64,000 nucleotides of DNA, from the NCBI RefSeq assembly GCF_009789675.1, contig NZ_CP046914.1, positions 992,001 through 1,056,000 on the forward strand. The letters are read 5' to 3'. A program made the translations under genes and the position numbers. Positions 50,994 through 60,375 of this stretch are shown in pieces. Within the stretch, counting starts at the first letter, position 1, and each line of letters starts with the position of its first letter. Origin of the DNA: Paraburkholderia acidisoli (lineage in GTDB: Bacteria; Pseudomonadota; Gammaproteobacteria; Burkholderiales; Burkholderiaceae). The notes under the pieces are model-generated. The model had not been told where the DNA came from, did not search any database, and saw nothing but the letters and a program-made list of their open reading frames with translations.

Positions 50994-52016
50994 TCAGATC
51001 ACGAAGCGCGCATGCGCGTCGAACAGGCGCGGCAGCGGTTGCAGATCGGCGCGCGCGAAACGAATCAGCGAAAAAGCACGTTTTCCTAGCGGGCTCGCCG
51101 GCACGTGCGCGTATGCGAACACGATGGGCGCCACGCCGCGCGCCGCGCCGTCCTCGACCACGATGTTCATCGCATTCAGATACACGGCGCGCATCTCGAC
51201 GTTCGCGTGCTGCGCCGGACGGGACAGCGCTTCGCAGATCACCGCCAGCTCGTGTTCGAGCGCTTCGCTCTTGAGACCGAGCGCGGCGCGCGCGCGCTCG
51301 TTTTCGGCGATGAGCGCTTCCACCCGCGCGACTTCGGCCGCGTCCGGTTCCGCCGCCGCGCCGAGCATCGCATGCGTACCGGCGCCGTGGCGCGTGAGCA
51401 ACTGGAGGCGCGTGCGCAACAGCGCGCGCTCCTGTTCGAGCGCATCGCGGCGAGACTCGTCGGCACCGATCCGCGCGAGCGCTTCGAGCCCGATCTGCTC
51501 GACCACGCGCAGCACGATCTGTTCGCGCAAGTCGGCTTCGGTTTCGCCGCACACGCGCATTTGATGATCGTCGAAGCTCAAGGTGGTCTGCGCGACGTCG
51601 GTGTGCACCTGATCGCCATGCTGCGCCACCCCGAAGCCGCGCCGCTCGATCAGCCCCATGCCGAGTACGCCATACGCCTCGCGCGCGAGCACATGCGCGT
51701 CGAACCACGCGTGCAACTCCGGCGAACGGCTCAGCACGTGCGCGACCTCTTCGGGCGCGGCGAAGAACGCATGAATGGCGGGGTCGCTCATCCACGCGGC
51801 GGCGCTCGCTTCGCGCGCGGCCGGCAGACGCGCCACGGCTTCGCGCACGAACTCGACCGACTGCGCGAGCGCGGGCGCCAGACGTTCGCGCCATTGCGGC
51901 ACGAGCTTGAGGGTGGGACTGAGCACGAGCAAACGATCGACGAGCGCGGCCACGAGTGCCGATTCGGGCTCGGGCTTCGCGTGAGCGCGCGGCCATAGTT
52001 TGTCGAGAAAGCGCAT
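50994..52016 (-). CDS. hypothetical protein, 340 aa, with central coiled coil
   Basis: ATG 52016 with GGAG upstream. The N-terminal half is helical (LVAALVDRLLVLSPTLKLVP, LAQSVEFVREAVARLPAARE). The middle (about 185-265) is a likely coiled coil (SRRDALEQERALLRTRLQLL, VEALIAENERARAALGLKSE). The C-terminal part is beta-rich (MRAVYLNAMNIVVEDGAARG, VAPIVFAYAHVPASPLGKRA). Composition and length suggest a cytoplasmic protein. I do not recognise a family. Flanked on both sides by copies of the dispersed repeat. Confidence 0.78.
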   Translation of the reverse strand: MRFLDKLWPRAHAKPEPESALVAALVDRLLVLSPTLKLVPQWRERLAPALAQSVEFVREAVARLPAAREASAAAWMSDPAIHAFFAAPEEVAHVLSRSPELHAWFDAHVLAREAYGVLGMGLIERRGFGVAQHGDQVHTDVAQTTLSFDDHQMRVCGETEADLREQIVLRVVEQIGLEALARIGADESRRDALEQERALLRTRLQLLTRHGAGTHAMLGAAAEPDAAEVARVEALIAENERARAALGLKSEALEHELAVICEALSRPAQHANVEMRAVYLNAMNIVVEDGAARGVAPIVFAYAHVPASPLGKRAFSLIRFARADLQPLPRLFDAHARFVI

Positions 52017-52132
52017 GAGGACACTCCAGCGCAATGCGCGCGTCGATCGACTATAGCGCCGATCTTCCAACCGGCGCGCCAAACCTGCCGCAGCGCAGCA
52101 ATTCGTCGCGGCACGACCTCGCGCGTAACCTG

Positions 52133-52422
52133 TTCCCGGAAACACTCACCTGGGTGTTACGTAACGCAGGGAACAGTTTCTTCGCGCCGTAACATCGCAC
52201 AGGGCAATAGTGCGAGAAATAATCGATTCGCGCGCACCTCAGTGAGAACATGACTCCCGCAAACACTCACCTTCGGAATTGCATAAAACGACTTTCTTGT
52301 GACGCGGCTCGATCGCACGAGTGAGCGGAACGGCATTCACTTCACGCAGCAGCGGCGTCCCGGAAAGGCTCACCCTTCGCGCCTTCACGTCGTTTTAACT
52401 CCCGGAAAAGCTCACCGCTTCG
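52133..52422 (+). repeat. dispersed intergenic repeat, cluster 4 (four copies)
   Basis: Four plus-strand copies at 52133-52156, 52254-52275, 52357-52381 and 52398-52422, spaced about 121, 103 and 41 bp. They occupy the first half of the 732-bp gap 52017-52748; the rest (52423-52748) contains a TTGACA near 52686 and the leader of the lipoprotein gene, with no gene seen. Confidence 0.8.
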
Positions 52423-52748
52423 ATGCACCGGCGCCTCTCGCCATCGACGGAAATTTAATCTGCATTCCGAATTAAACGCACTGAAAAATGACAACACTCA
52501 AAGTCGTTTCGCACGCAACTATTTATCCACGCTGCATGAAAGCATAGGTTCAGGCATGGCACTTGCATCGGCTCGCCGCGGACCCACGAATTCGCATCGG
52601 GACAAACCCCCGTTCCCGTTTTCGCAAAGCGAGGAACGACAAGCCGAGAGCGAACACACGCAGCGATTTAGACGGTTAGCTCAATTGACAGCGGCTGATG
52701 TCATGATCCAATCTTCTGCGCATAATTACGACACAGGGAGGCAGACAA

Positions 52749-54131
52749 ATGTTGGAGAGCATTGTCCGCAGCATGGTATTGGCCGCAGCAGCGACCCCAT
52801 TGCTGGTTGCATGTGGTGGTGGTAACGCGAGTGACCCGGCACCGATCAATCCCGCGCAATGCTCGGGTTCCACCTGTGCGAATCAGGGACCGCCCGCGAG
52901 TGGCAGCACGGCCACCGCGCTGTGCCCCTCGGCGGCGGACATCGCAGCCAACACGTATCTTGGCGGCGCAGGTAGCGGCGAAGTGGTGAGCCTCAAGATC
53001 GACCCCACGAAGATGACGTATTCGCTCACGTACCTCACTTCGCCCATTCCCGTGGCCACGACTTCCGTGCAGAACACGCGCGCCGGTCTCACGATCACGG
53101 GCGCCGTGCAACATCCGCCCACGGGCGCGCTGCCCACCGCCGCGCAACTCACGTGCGCGTTCCAGCTTCAGGCGGGCACGGGCACGATCAACGGCAGCAC
53201 GTACACCACGGCGTACAACGCCAGCAATCCGCCCACGGTGTATGTGGGCTTCGGCGTGGCGGGCGGCGGCATTCCGGGCGCGACCGTGTACATCGACGGC
53301 GACTCCACGGCCAACATCTTCTTCGGCGGCCAACAGGCGCGAACCTTCGACTTTTATCCGTTCGTCGGCTTCTCTTCGGTGAGCACGAATATCGCCGATT
53401 TGCAGGGCTCGTATAACGCGCTCTCGTATCACATCCTGCCCACGAGCAATTTCGCGCCCGCGGCCACCGTCACGCAGGAACAGTACGATGCGGCCGGCAA
53501 TTGCAGCGTGCCGAGCGGCGCGACCAACACGAGTTGCGCCACGGCGGCGAATACGTGGACAGCAAGCGCGAGCGGCAGTTACTTCGACTCCGCGAGCGCG
53601 CCGCATATCGAAACGCCCACGCCGTTTGCCGCCAGGTTACTGGCCAATAGCAACGCGGGCACGGGCCACCTCATCATCGGCAAGCTGAACGGCGTCACCG
53701 TACCTGTGGTCGTGCGCACGGGCTACGTGAACGAGAATCTCACCTCGCTCGCCGTGGACGACGAATCGGGCATCGCGCTGCTCGCCCCCGCCACCAAGCT
53801 CGCTTCGGGCGCGTTCGACGGCAGCTATATCGGCGCGGATTCGAACTTCAACTACACGGCCACGCTCCTCAACGGCCAGCAGGGCGGCTTCCTCAAGCCA
53901 TCGACGATGGTCACGCAGAGCCAGTTCACGCTCGATTACACGCAAACGCATCCCGGCCTGATCGGCGTGACCGATACGGCGGGCAACGCGGGCAACCTGA
54001 TCGCGGTGGGCGGCCTCTACGGCATCTTCATCAACGGCGAGGAAAACGGCGGCGTGGTCTCCACCTCGGCCAACAGCGCGACACCCAATCAGCCGTACTT
54101 CGGTGTCGGCGCGCTGATCCAGCCTCAGTAA
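52749..54131 (+). CDS. DUF2957-family lipoprotein, first of a tandem pair
   Basis: A 460-residue predicted lipoprotein. The signal ends in the lipobox LVAC (Cys22), followed by GGGN. The mature protein is rich in Thr, Ser, Gly and Ala and beta-strand-like. It shares blocks with the next gene: STNIADL, YIDGDSTANIFF, HLIIGKLNGVTVPVVVRTGY and AVDDESGIALLAPATKL. This matches DUF2957, which I know only from Burkholderiaceae. Surface or periplasmic exposure is likely; function unknown. ATG 52749 has GGGAGG upstream. Confidence 0.83.
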   Translation: MLESIVRSMVLAAAATPLLVACGGGNASDPAPINPAQCSGSTCANQGPPASGSTATALCPSAADIAANTYLGGAGSGEVVSLKIDPTKMTYSLTYLTSPIPVATTSVQNTRAGLTITGAVQHPPTGALPTAAQLTCAFQLQAGTGTINGSTYTTAYNASNPPTVYVGFGVAGGGIPGATVYIDGDSTANIFFGGQQARTFDFYPFVGFSSVSTNIADLQGSYNALSYHILPTSNFAPAATVTQEQYDAAGNCSVPSGATNTSCATAANTWTASASGSYFDSASAPHIETPTPFAARLLANSNAGTGHLIIGKLNGVTVPVVVRTGYVNENLTSLAVDDESGIALLAPATKLASGAFDGSYIGADSNFNYTATLLNGQQGGFLKPSTMVTQSQFTLDYTQTHPGLIGVTDTAGNAGNLIAVGGLYGIFINGEENGGVVSTSANSATPNQPYFGVGALIQPQ

Positions 54132-54279
54132 CGGAACACCCAATCGCGACGCTTCCACGGCGTCGCGATTGCACGCAAATAGCCGTAATTCGCACTACGA
54201 ATCAAACACCGGGCACGTTCGAACGGACGCGCGAGCAGGTCGTGCGCGCCCGTCAACAACAATACTCTGGAGACGCGGT

Positions 54280-55539
54280 ATGAAATGGAAGCTCTTTGCG
54301 GCGCTCTCGATCGCCGTTGCAATGACCGGCGCATTGAGCGCGTGCGGAGGCGGCGGCAGCAGCAGCCCGCCGCTCGTCGAAACGGCCCTGTGTCCCACCA
54401 CGCTCGACTACAGCACCGTGTACACCGGCGGCGGCGGCGACGGCGAGCTCGTGAAACTGCAACTCGACACCACGAAGAAGACCTGGCAAATCACCTATGT
54501 GGAGTCGCCGATTCCGCAAACCACGGGCACCGTCACGCCCACGCGCAAAGGGCAGGTCGCGACCGGCACGCTCACGCAGGAGACGGGGCTGCCCACGGCC
54601 AAGCTCAACCAGTGCGCGTTCCAGCTGAACGGCGCGAGCCTCGACCCGAACCGTCCGGCGCGCGTGTTTATCGGCGAAGGCGTGGCGGGCGGCACGATCC
54701 CCGGCGCGGAGATCCAGTTCGCGGGTTCGGGCGGCATCGGCGTCGTGCCCGACACCAAGTTCCCGTATTACCCGTTCATTGGTTTCTCGTCGATCGAAAC
54801 GAATATCGCCAACGTGGCCGGCACGTGGAACCAGCTGGGCTACCACCAGGTGCCTTCGCAGAATTTCCTGCCCGCCGCCGTGGACGCGAAGATCACGATC
54901 AACGCCAACGGCACGTGGAGCGAATGCGATAACACCGGCGTGAATGCGGGCAAATGTCAGCAGCCGGGCACGAACTTCGTGCAGTCGGCGGACGGCAGCG
55001 GCGCATTCGAAACCGACAACTTCCAGGGGCAGGTGAAGCCCACGCTCGTCGTCACGCAACCGGCCGCGAAAGGCTTCATGATCGTTGGCAAGCTGCGTAA
55101 TCAACTCGTGCCGGTGCTGATCCGCACGGGCGTGGCGTATCCGACCATCGGCGTCGATCCGCAAAGCGGCGCGGTGGGCCCGGTCGCCGACGACGAATCC
55201 GGCATCTCGATCCTCGCACCGCAAACCAGCGTGGCGCAAGGCTCGCAGGATGGCGAGTACATCAGCGTGGACAGCCAGTTCGACTACCGCACGCTCGCGC
55301 TGAGCGGCACGCAGGCCACCCTGCTCGATCCATTCAACGCCTCGCAGGCCGCGCTCGCCACGGCGCTCGACCTCAACTTCGCGCAAGCCGTGCCCGGCAT
55401 CGCGACGACCACGCACGTGGGCGCTTCGACCGGCAGCACGCCCACGGGCAAGATGATCTTCACGGGCGGCGTGTTCGGCTTCCTCGACATGACGACGCCA
55501 TCGGCGCCGTACTTCACGGCCGGTGCGTTCGTACAGTAA
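54280..55539 (+). CDS. DUF2957-family lipoprotein, second of the pair
   Basis: A 419-residue paralogue of the preceding gene. The lipobox is LSAC (about Cys22), then GGGGSSS. Conserved blocks include GGDGELVKLQLDTTKKTWQI, YYPFIGFSSIETNIANVAGT, KGFMIVGKLRNQLVPVLIRT and ADDESGISILAPQTS. The two copies share order of motifs but differ through most of the length, so the duplication is old. GGAGA precedes ATG 54280. An OmpW-type porin gene follows 178 bp later. Confidence 0.83.
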   Translation: MKWKLFAALSIAVAMTGALSACGGGGSSSPPLVETALCPTTLDYSTVYTGGGGDGELVKLQLDTTKKTWQITYVESPIPQTTGTVTPTRKGQVATGTLTQETGLPTAKLNQCAFQLNGASLDPNRPARVFIGEGVAGGTIPGAEIQFAGSGGIGVVPDTKFPYYPFIGFSSIETNIANVAGTWNQLGYHQVPSQNFLPAAVDAKITINANGTWSECDNTGVNAGKCQQPGTNFVQSADGSGAFETDNFQGQVKPTLVVTQPAAKGFMIVGKLRNQLVPVLIRTGVAYPTIGVDPQSGAVGPVADDESGISILAPQTSVAQGSQDGEYISVDSQFDYRTLALSGTQATLLDPFNASQAALATALDLNFAQAVPGIATTTHVGASTGSTPTGKMIFTGGVFGFLDMTTPSAPYFTAGAFVQ

Positions 55540-55717
55540 GTATCACTAAACAATCGACGGCGCTGTTCAAGGCGCCCGCAACGAGGTGGCCGCTCCCGGC
55601 CATTGCGCCAGACAAAGGCGCGACGGCCGGGCCGCGAGACGCGTGCGGAACGAGGCAATGAAACGCCGCCCGCCACTCGCGCGCGAACAAGGCGCACCCG
55701 CTCCTGGGAGGGACATC

Positions 55718-56542
55718 ATGAGACGCATTGCAGTAGCGGCGCTGGCCGCTGGGCTGTCGATGAGCGCGCATGCACAGCACGCCGGCGACAACGTGGTCGC
55801 ATTGGGCTGGTTTCACGTCATGCCGCAGCAGTCGAGCACCCCGCTCACCACGAACGTCGCGCCCGTGCCGATCAACACGCCGTTGCGGCTGCCGAATTCG
55901 TTCACCTCGGCGGGCACCGGCTTGTCGACGTCGAATGCCGATACGGCCGGTCTCGTCATCAGCCACTTCTTCACCGACCATATCGCGGTGACCTCGGTGG
56001 CGGGCGTGCCGCCGACCTTCAAGCTCTACGGTCACGGCACGATCCGGCCGCCCGGCCCGGCCGGTGCGCTCGGCAACCAGGATCTGAACGATCCGGCGAC
56101 GAACCCCATCGTCAAGAGCGTGCGGCAGTGGAGTCCGGCCGTCATCTTCCAGTACTACTTCCGCGACGCCGACGCGAAGTTCCGCCCGTTCGTGGGCCTT
56201 GGCGTGTCGTACAACTGGTTCTCGGATATTCAGCTGAACCCGAACTTCGTGAAGGCCACGCAGGACGATCTGGGCGCGGTGCTCGCGGCCGGCGCGGGCA
56301 AGCCGGGGCAAACGCAGATCAGCGCCAAGGCCTCTTCGTCGTGGCAGCCGGTGTTCAACCTGGGCGCGACCTACAACATCACCTCGCACCTCGGCATCGT
56401 GGCGTCGCTCACCTATATTCCGCTGAAGACCACGTCCTCGGTGATCGTGAAGGCCGCCGACGGCAGCGAACTCGGCGTGAGCAAGGCCACCTTGAAGGCC
56501 GATCCGCTCATCACGTTCCTTGCGCTGTCTTACCGCTTCTGA
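55718..56542 (+). CDS. OmpW-family outer-membrane protein
   Basis: A 274-residue protein. Residues 1-20 are a signal peptide (LAAGLSMSAHA). The mature chain starts GDNVVALGWFHVMPQQSSTP and has beta-barrel strands including GLVISHFFTDHIAVTSVAGV, FQYYFRDADAKFRPFVGLGV and VASLTYIPLKTTS, ending FLALSYRF with the final Phe needed for BAM. OmpW proteins form small 8-strand pores for hydrophobic or small solutes. GGGAGG upstream. Downstream of the DUF2957 pair on the same strand, so they may act together at the surface. Confidence 0.9.
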   Translation: MRRIAVAALAAGLSMSAHAQHAGDNVVALGWFHVMPQQSSTPLTTNVAPVPINTPLRLPNSFTSAGTGLSTSNADTAGLVISHFFTDHIAVTSVAGVPPTFKLYGHGTIRPPGPAGALGNQDLNDPATNPIVKSVRQWSPAVIFQYYFRDADAKFRPFVGLGVSYNWFSDIQLNPNFVKATQDDLGAVLAAGAGKPGQTQISAKASSSWQPVFNLGATYNITSHLGIVASLTYIPLKTTSSVIVKAADGSELGVSKATLKADPLITFLALSYRF

Positions 56543-56701
56543 GGCGCGCAGTGGCCGTGCGGAGATCGACGAAACGACCGCACGGCAAAGGTTTCATCGG
56601 CAGACGAACTCATGTTCGCGCAAGCGTACGCATGACGTGGCGCACGGTCGTGCGAAGACGCGCGCTCGCGCCTTCGCCGCCGCTCGCGCTAGAATCGCTG
56701 C

Positions 56702-57658
56702 ATGCCGAAATCGCTCAAACCCGCGCCGAAGTCCGCCTCGACCGACGCCACGCCCGACAGCGAATACACCGTCGACGAACTCGCCCGCGTGGCGAACACG
56801 ACGGTGCGCAACGTGCGTGCGTATCAGGACCGCGATCTGTTGATGGCGCCCGAAAAGCGCGGGCGCGTGGGCATTTACAACGACTCGCACGTCGCGCGGC
56901 TCAAGCTCATCAATCATCTGCTGGCGCGCGGCTATACCCTCGCCAACATTCAGGATCTCATCAAGGCGATCGACGACGGCGGCGATCTGCGTTCGATCCT
57001 CGGGCTCGAAAACGCCATTGGCGGCCCGTGGTCGCACGTGCGGCCCAAGACTTACTCGTTGCCGCAACTGATCAAGCTGTTCGGGCCGCAGGCGCCCAGC
57101 AGCCTCACGCGGCTCGCCGAACTCGGCTTGCTCGAACGCCAGGGCCTCTCCTTCGTCACGCGCAATCCCGCCATGCTCGACGCGGCCGCCGCAACGGTGC
57201 GCGAAGGCATTCCCGCGCGCGAATTGCTCGACGTGATGGAGGAAACGCGGCCGCACTTCGACGCCATCGCGCGCGTGCTCGTGGCGATGGTGGTGCGCCA
57301 CCTCGACCGCTACGATCAGGGCGCGCTGCCGCCCGCCACCGACATGCCCGCGCTCGTCGACGCCATCTGGCGTTTGCGGCCGCTTTCCACCGTGTTCGTG
57401 GAGAACGAGATCGTGCGCGCGCTCGAAGCCCAGTCGAGCGACTATCTGGGCGGCCGCGTGGCCACGATCCTCGACCAGACACTGCGTGCGCGCGCAACGG
57501 CCGAAGCGGGCGTGCCCACGCCGCAGCCCCAGCCTGCGTCTCCGCCGCAAAAGCGCACCGCCGCGAAAACGGCGGGGCGCAAAAGCCCCGCTCGCGCCGC
57601 CACACCCGCGGTCAAAACCGCGCGTCCCGCGAAGAAAACCGCGCTCAAGAAGCGCTGA
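56702..57658 (+). CDS. MerR-family regulator with H1-like basic tail
   Basis: A 318-residue regulator. The winged-helix domain covers about 20-90: YTVDELARVANTTVRNVRAY, DRDLLMAPEKRGRVGIYNDS and LINHLLARGYTLANIQDLIK. The middle is a helical effector region. The last ~45 residues are Ala/Lys/Pro-rich (RTAAKTAGRKSPARAATPAV and on), like a histone H1 tail, and would bind DNA non-specifically. It stands before the monooxygenase gene by 207 bp and probably controls that cluster. Confidence 0.85.
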   Translation: MPKSLKPAPKSASTDATPDSEYTVDELARVANTTVRNVRAYQDRDLLMAPEKRGRVGIYNDSHVARLKLINHLLARGYTLANIQDLIKAIDDGGDLRSILGLENAIGGPWSHVRPKTYSLPQLIKLFGPQAPSSLTRLAELGLLERQGLSFVTRNPAMLDAAAATVREGIPARELLDVMEETRPHFDAIARVLVAMVVRHLDRYDQGALPPATDMPALVDAIWRLRPLSTVFVENEIVRALEAQSSDYLGGRVATILDQTLRARATAEAGVPTPQPQPASPPQKRTAAKTAGRKSPARAATPAVKTARPAKKTALKKR

Positions 57659-57865
57659 TTTTTCCTCTTCCCGCGCGCCCCTCCGCGTCCGCGAATCGCG
57701 CGGAAGCGCCGCTGCGCGCGGTTTCCGCACGTTCCGTCCCTGTCGATAAAGCCCGTTTTGCGCGGTTAGAACGCTCCATCTAGCCTCTTGCGAAACGGCG
57801 CCGATCGCACTATGTTTACATCCATCAATGTCACAGTCAAAGATGGATAAAGGGAGACGCCCAGG

Positions 57866-59410
57866 ATGAACGCACCAGCCCGTTCACGCGATTCGGTCGG
57901 CATCGCCATTATCGGCACCGGGTTTGCCGGGCTCGGCATGGCGATCCGGCTGCTGCAAAGCGGCAACGACGACTTCGCGGTGTTCGAGAAAGCCGACGCC
58001 GTGGGCGGCACGTGGCGCGACAACCACTACCCCGGCTGCGCGTGCGACGTGCAGTCGCACGTTTATTCGTTCTCCTTCGCACTCAATCCGCGCTGGACGC
58101 GCATGTTCGCGCCCCAGCCGGAAATTCGCGCCTACCTCAATCGCTGCGTCGACAAATACCGCCTTTCGCCGTGGCTCAATTTCGGCCACGAACTCAGCAA
58201 CGCCACGTGGGACGAACGCGCGCACGTCTGGCGCTTGAGCTTCGCGAACGGCAAGCGGTTAACCGCGCGTGTATTGATTTCGGCGATGGGCGGTCTGTCA
58301 CGCGCCGCGCTGCCGCAGATCCCCGGCCTCGACACGTTCGAAGGCAAGACGTTTCATTCGCAGCACTGGGATCATGCGTACGCGCTCGAAGGCAAGCGCG
58401 TGGCCGTGATCGGCACGGGCGCGAGCGCGATCCAGTTCGTGCCGCAAATCGCGCCGCGCGTGCAAGCGCTCACGCTGTTCCAGCGCACGCCGCCGTGGAT
58501 CATGCCCAAGCCCGACCGCGCGCTCTCGCCGTTCGAGCAATGGATGTTCCGCGCGCTGCCGTTCACGCAAAAGCTCGCGCGTACCGGCCTTTACTGGATG
58601 CTCGAATCGCGTGTGCTCGGCTTCGCCGTGCATCCTTCGCTGATGAAGAACGTGCAGAAGCTCGCACTGCGCCATATCCGCCGTCAAATCGCCGATCCCG
58701 CGTTGCGCGAGACCGTCACGCCCGACTACACGATCGGCTGCAAGCGCGTGCTGATTTCGAACGACTACTATCCGGCGCTCTCGCGCGCGAACGTGAATGT
58801 GGTGACGAATCCGATCGAACGCGTCGACCGCACGGGCGTAGTCACGGCCGACGGCGCGCATCACGAAGTGGATTGCCTGATCTACGGCACCGGCTTTCAG
58901 GTGGCCGATCCGTTCCCGCGCGGCGCGATCGTCGGGCGCGGCGGCGTGGATATCGTCGATACGTGGTGCAACGGCGCGCATGCGTATCTCGGCACGAGTC
59001 TGCCTGGCTATCCTAACTTCTTTATGCTGGTGGGACCGAACACGGGTCTCGGCCATAACTCGATGGTCTTCATGATCGAGTCGCAGATCGAATACGTGCT
59101 GGGCGCGCTCGCCGCCATGAAGGCCGACGCCGCCGATTCGATCGAAGTGCGCGAGCAGGTGGAGGCGCGCTACAACGCGCGCATCCAGCAGAAGCTCAGC
59201 CGCGCGATCTGGTCGGTGGGCGGCTGCAAGAGCTGGTATATCGACCCGCGCAACGGCAAGAACACCACGTTGTGGCCGGGCTTCACGTGGCGCTTTCGCC
59301 GTGCGACGGCGCACTTTTCCATCGCCGATTATCAGGTGTTCCGCGCCGCGCGCGCCGACGCGTCCGCCTCGGCGCTCGCGGTGGCCGCGCAGCCTACCGA
59401 AGCGGCCTGA
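57866..59410 (+). CDS. flavin-containing monooxygenase, Baeyer-Villiger type
   Basis: A 514-residue FAD/NADPH monooxygenase. The FAD loop is IAIIGTGFAGLGMAIRLL near residue 14, and AVGGTWRDNHYPGCACDVQS is the family's GGTW motif. The Baeyer-Villiger fingerprint appears as FEGKTFHSQHWDH (about 158-170). The NADPH loop is VAVIGTGASAIQFVPQI near 184. It should insert oxygen into ketones or oxidise heteroatoms. The family includes EthA and MymA. AGGGAG precedes the start. It heads the cluster of SDR, hydrolases and ligase. Confidence 0.92.
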   Translation: MNAPARSRDSVGIAIIGTGFAGLGMAIRLLQSGNDDFAVFEKADAVGGTWRDNHYPGCACDVQSHVYSFSFALNPRWTRMFAPQPEIRAYLNRCVDKYRLSPWLNFGHELSNATWDERAHVWRLSFANGKRLTARVLISAMGGLSRAALPQIPGLDTFEGKTFHSQHWDHAYALEGKRVAVIGTGASAIQFVPQIAPRVQALTLFQRTPPWIMPKPDRALSPFEQWMFRALPFTQKLARTGLYWMLESRVLGFAVHPSLMKNVQKLALRHIRRQIADPALRETVTPDYTIGCKRVLISNDYYPALSRANVNVVTNPIERVDRTGVVTADGAHHEVDCLIYGTGFQVADPFPRGAIVGRGGVDIVDTWCNGAHAYLGTSLPGYPNFFMLVGPNTGLGHNSMVFMIESQIEYVLGALAAMKADAADSIEVREQVEARYNARIQQKLSRAIWSVGGCKSWYIDPRNGKNTTLWPGFTWRFRRATAHFSIADYQVFRAARADASASALAVAAQPTEAA

Positions 59411-59452
59411 ACGCACGGCATCGACGCAATCGAACACTACGGAGCCCGCCAC

Positions 59453-60337
59453 ATGAAACGATTCGACAACAAGGTCGCCGCCATCACCGGAGCCGGTTCG
59501 GGCATGGGCCGCGCCCTGGCGCTCCAGCTTTCGGCCGCGGGCTGCCATCTCTCGCTCGCCGACCGCAACGCGCCCACGCTCGAAGAAACCGCGCGCATCG
59601 TGCAGACGCTCGCGCCCGCCGTACGCGTGAGCACGCGCGTGCTCGACGTGAGCGATCGCGACAGCGTGTTCGCGTGGGCCGAGGAAACCGTGGCCGAACA
59701 CGGCGGCGTGAATCTCGTGTTCAACAACGCGGGCGTCGCGCTGTCGAGCACGATCGAAGGCATGTCGTACAGCGACCTCGAATGGATCGTGAACATCAAC
59801 TTCTGGGGCGTGGTGCACGGCACGAAGGCGTTTCTGCCACATCTGAAAGCCGCGCGCGACGGTCATATCGTCAACACGTCCAGCGTATTCGGTTTGTTCG
59901 CACAACCCGGCATGAGCGGCTACAACGCGACCAAATACGCCGTGCGCGGCTTCACCGAGTCGCTGCGCCAGGAACTCGACATGATGCGCTGCGGCGTGTC
60001 CGCGACCTGCGTGCATCCCGGCGGCATCCGCACGAACATCGCGCAATCGAGCCGTGTGGCGCAGAACATGGTCGGCTTCATGGTCGAGAGCGAACAGCAG
60101 GGCAAGGACGAATTCGAGAAGTTCTTCATCACGAGCGCCGACGACGCCGCGCGCGCCATTCTCAACGGCGTGAAGCACAACGCACGCCGCGTGCTGATCG
60201 GCCGCGACGCCCGCGCCGCCGACTGGCTCGCGCGCACGCTGCCGGCCGCCTACCAGGCGCTCGTCGTGATGAGCGCGCGGCGCGAAGCTGCCAAGGCGCG
60301 CCGTCGCGCGTCGCGCAGTTCCGCGGCCACGCCGTAA
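59453..60337 (+). CDS. short-chain dehydrogenase/reductase
   Basis: A 294-residue classical SDR. The cofactor loop is TGAGSGMG (12-19), and Asp37 in the beta-2 turn (LADRNAP) suggests NAD. The catalytic residues are Ser143/144, Tyr157 and Lys161 (NTSSVFG... GYNATKYAV). The extra C-terminal 40 residues, basic and Ala/Arg-rich, are typical of the EphD/MymA-associated branch. It starts 42 bp after the monooxygenase and may interconvert the alcohol and ketone that feed it. Confidence 0.9.
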   Translation: MKRFDNKVAAITGAGSGMGRALALQLSAAGCHLSLADRNAPTLEETARIVQTLAPAVRVSTRVLDVSDRDSVFAWAEETVAEHGGVNLVFNNAGVALSSTIEGMSYSDLEWIVNINFWGVVHGTKAFLPHLKAARDGHIVNTSSVFGLFAQPGMSGYNATKYAVRGFTESLRQELDMMRCGVSATCVHPGGIRTNIAQSSRVAQNMVGFMVESEQQGKDEFEKFFITSADDAARAILNGVKHNARRVLIGRDARAADWLARTLPAAYQALVVMSARREAAKARRRASRSSAATP

Positions 60338-60375
60338 CCGGATAACAACGCAGGCACAAAACAGGGAGCCACATC

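Noticed and set aside
58298..60178. 626-aa minus-strand frame opposite the monooxygenase and SDR
   Set aside because: Shadow of two clear enzymes.
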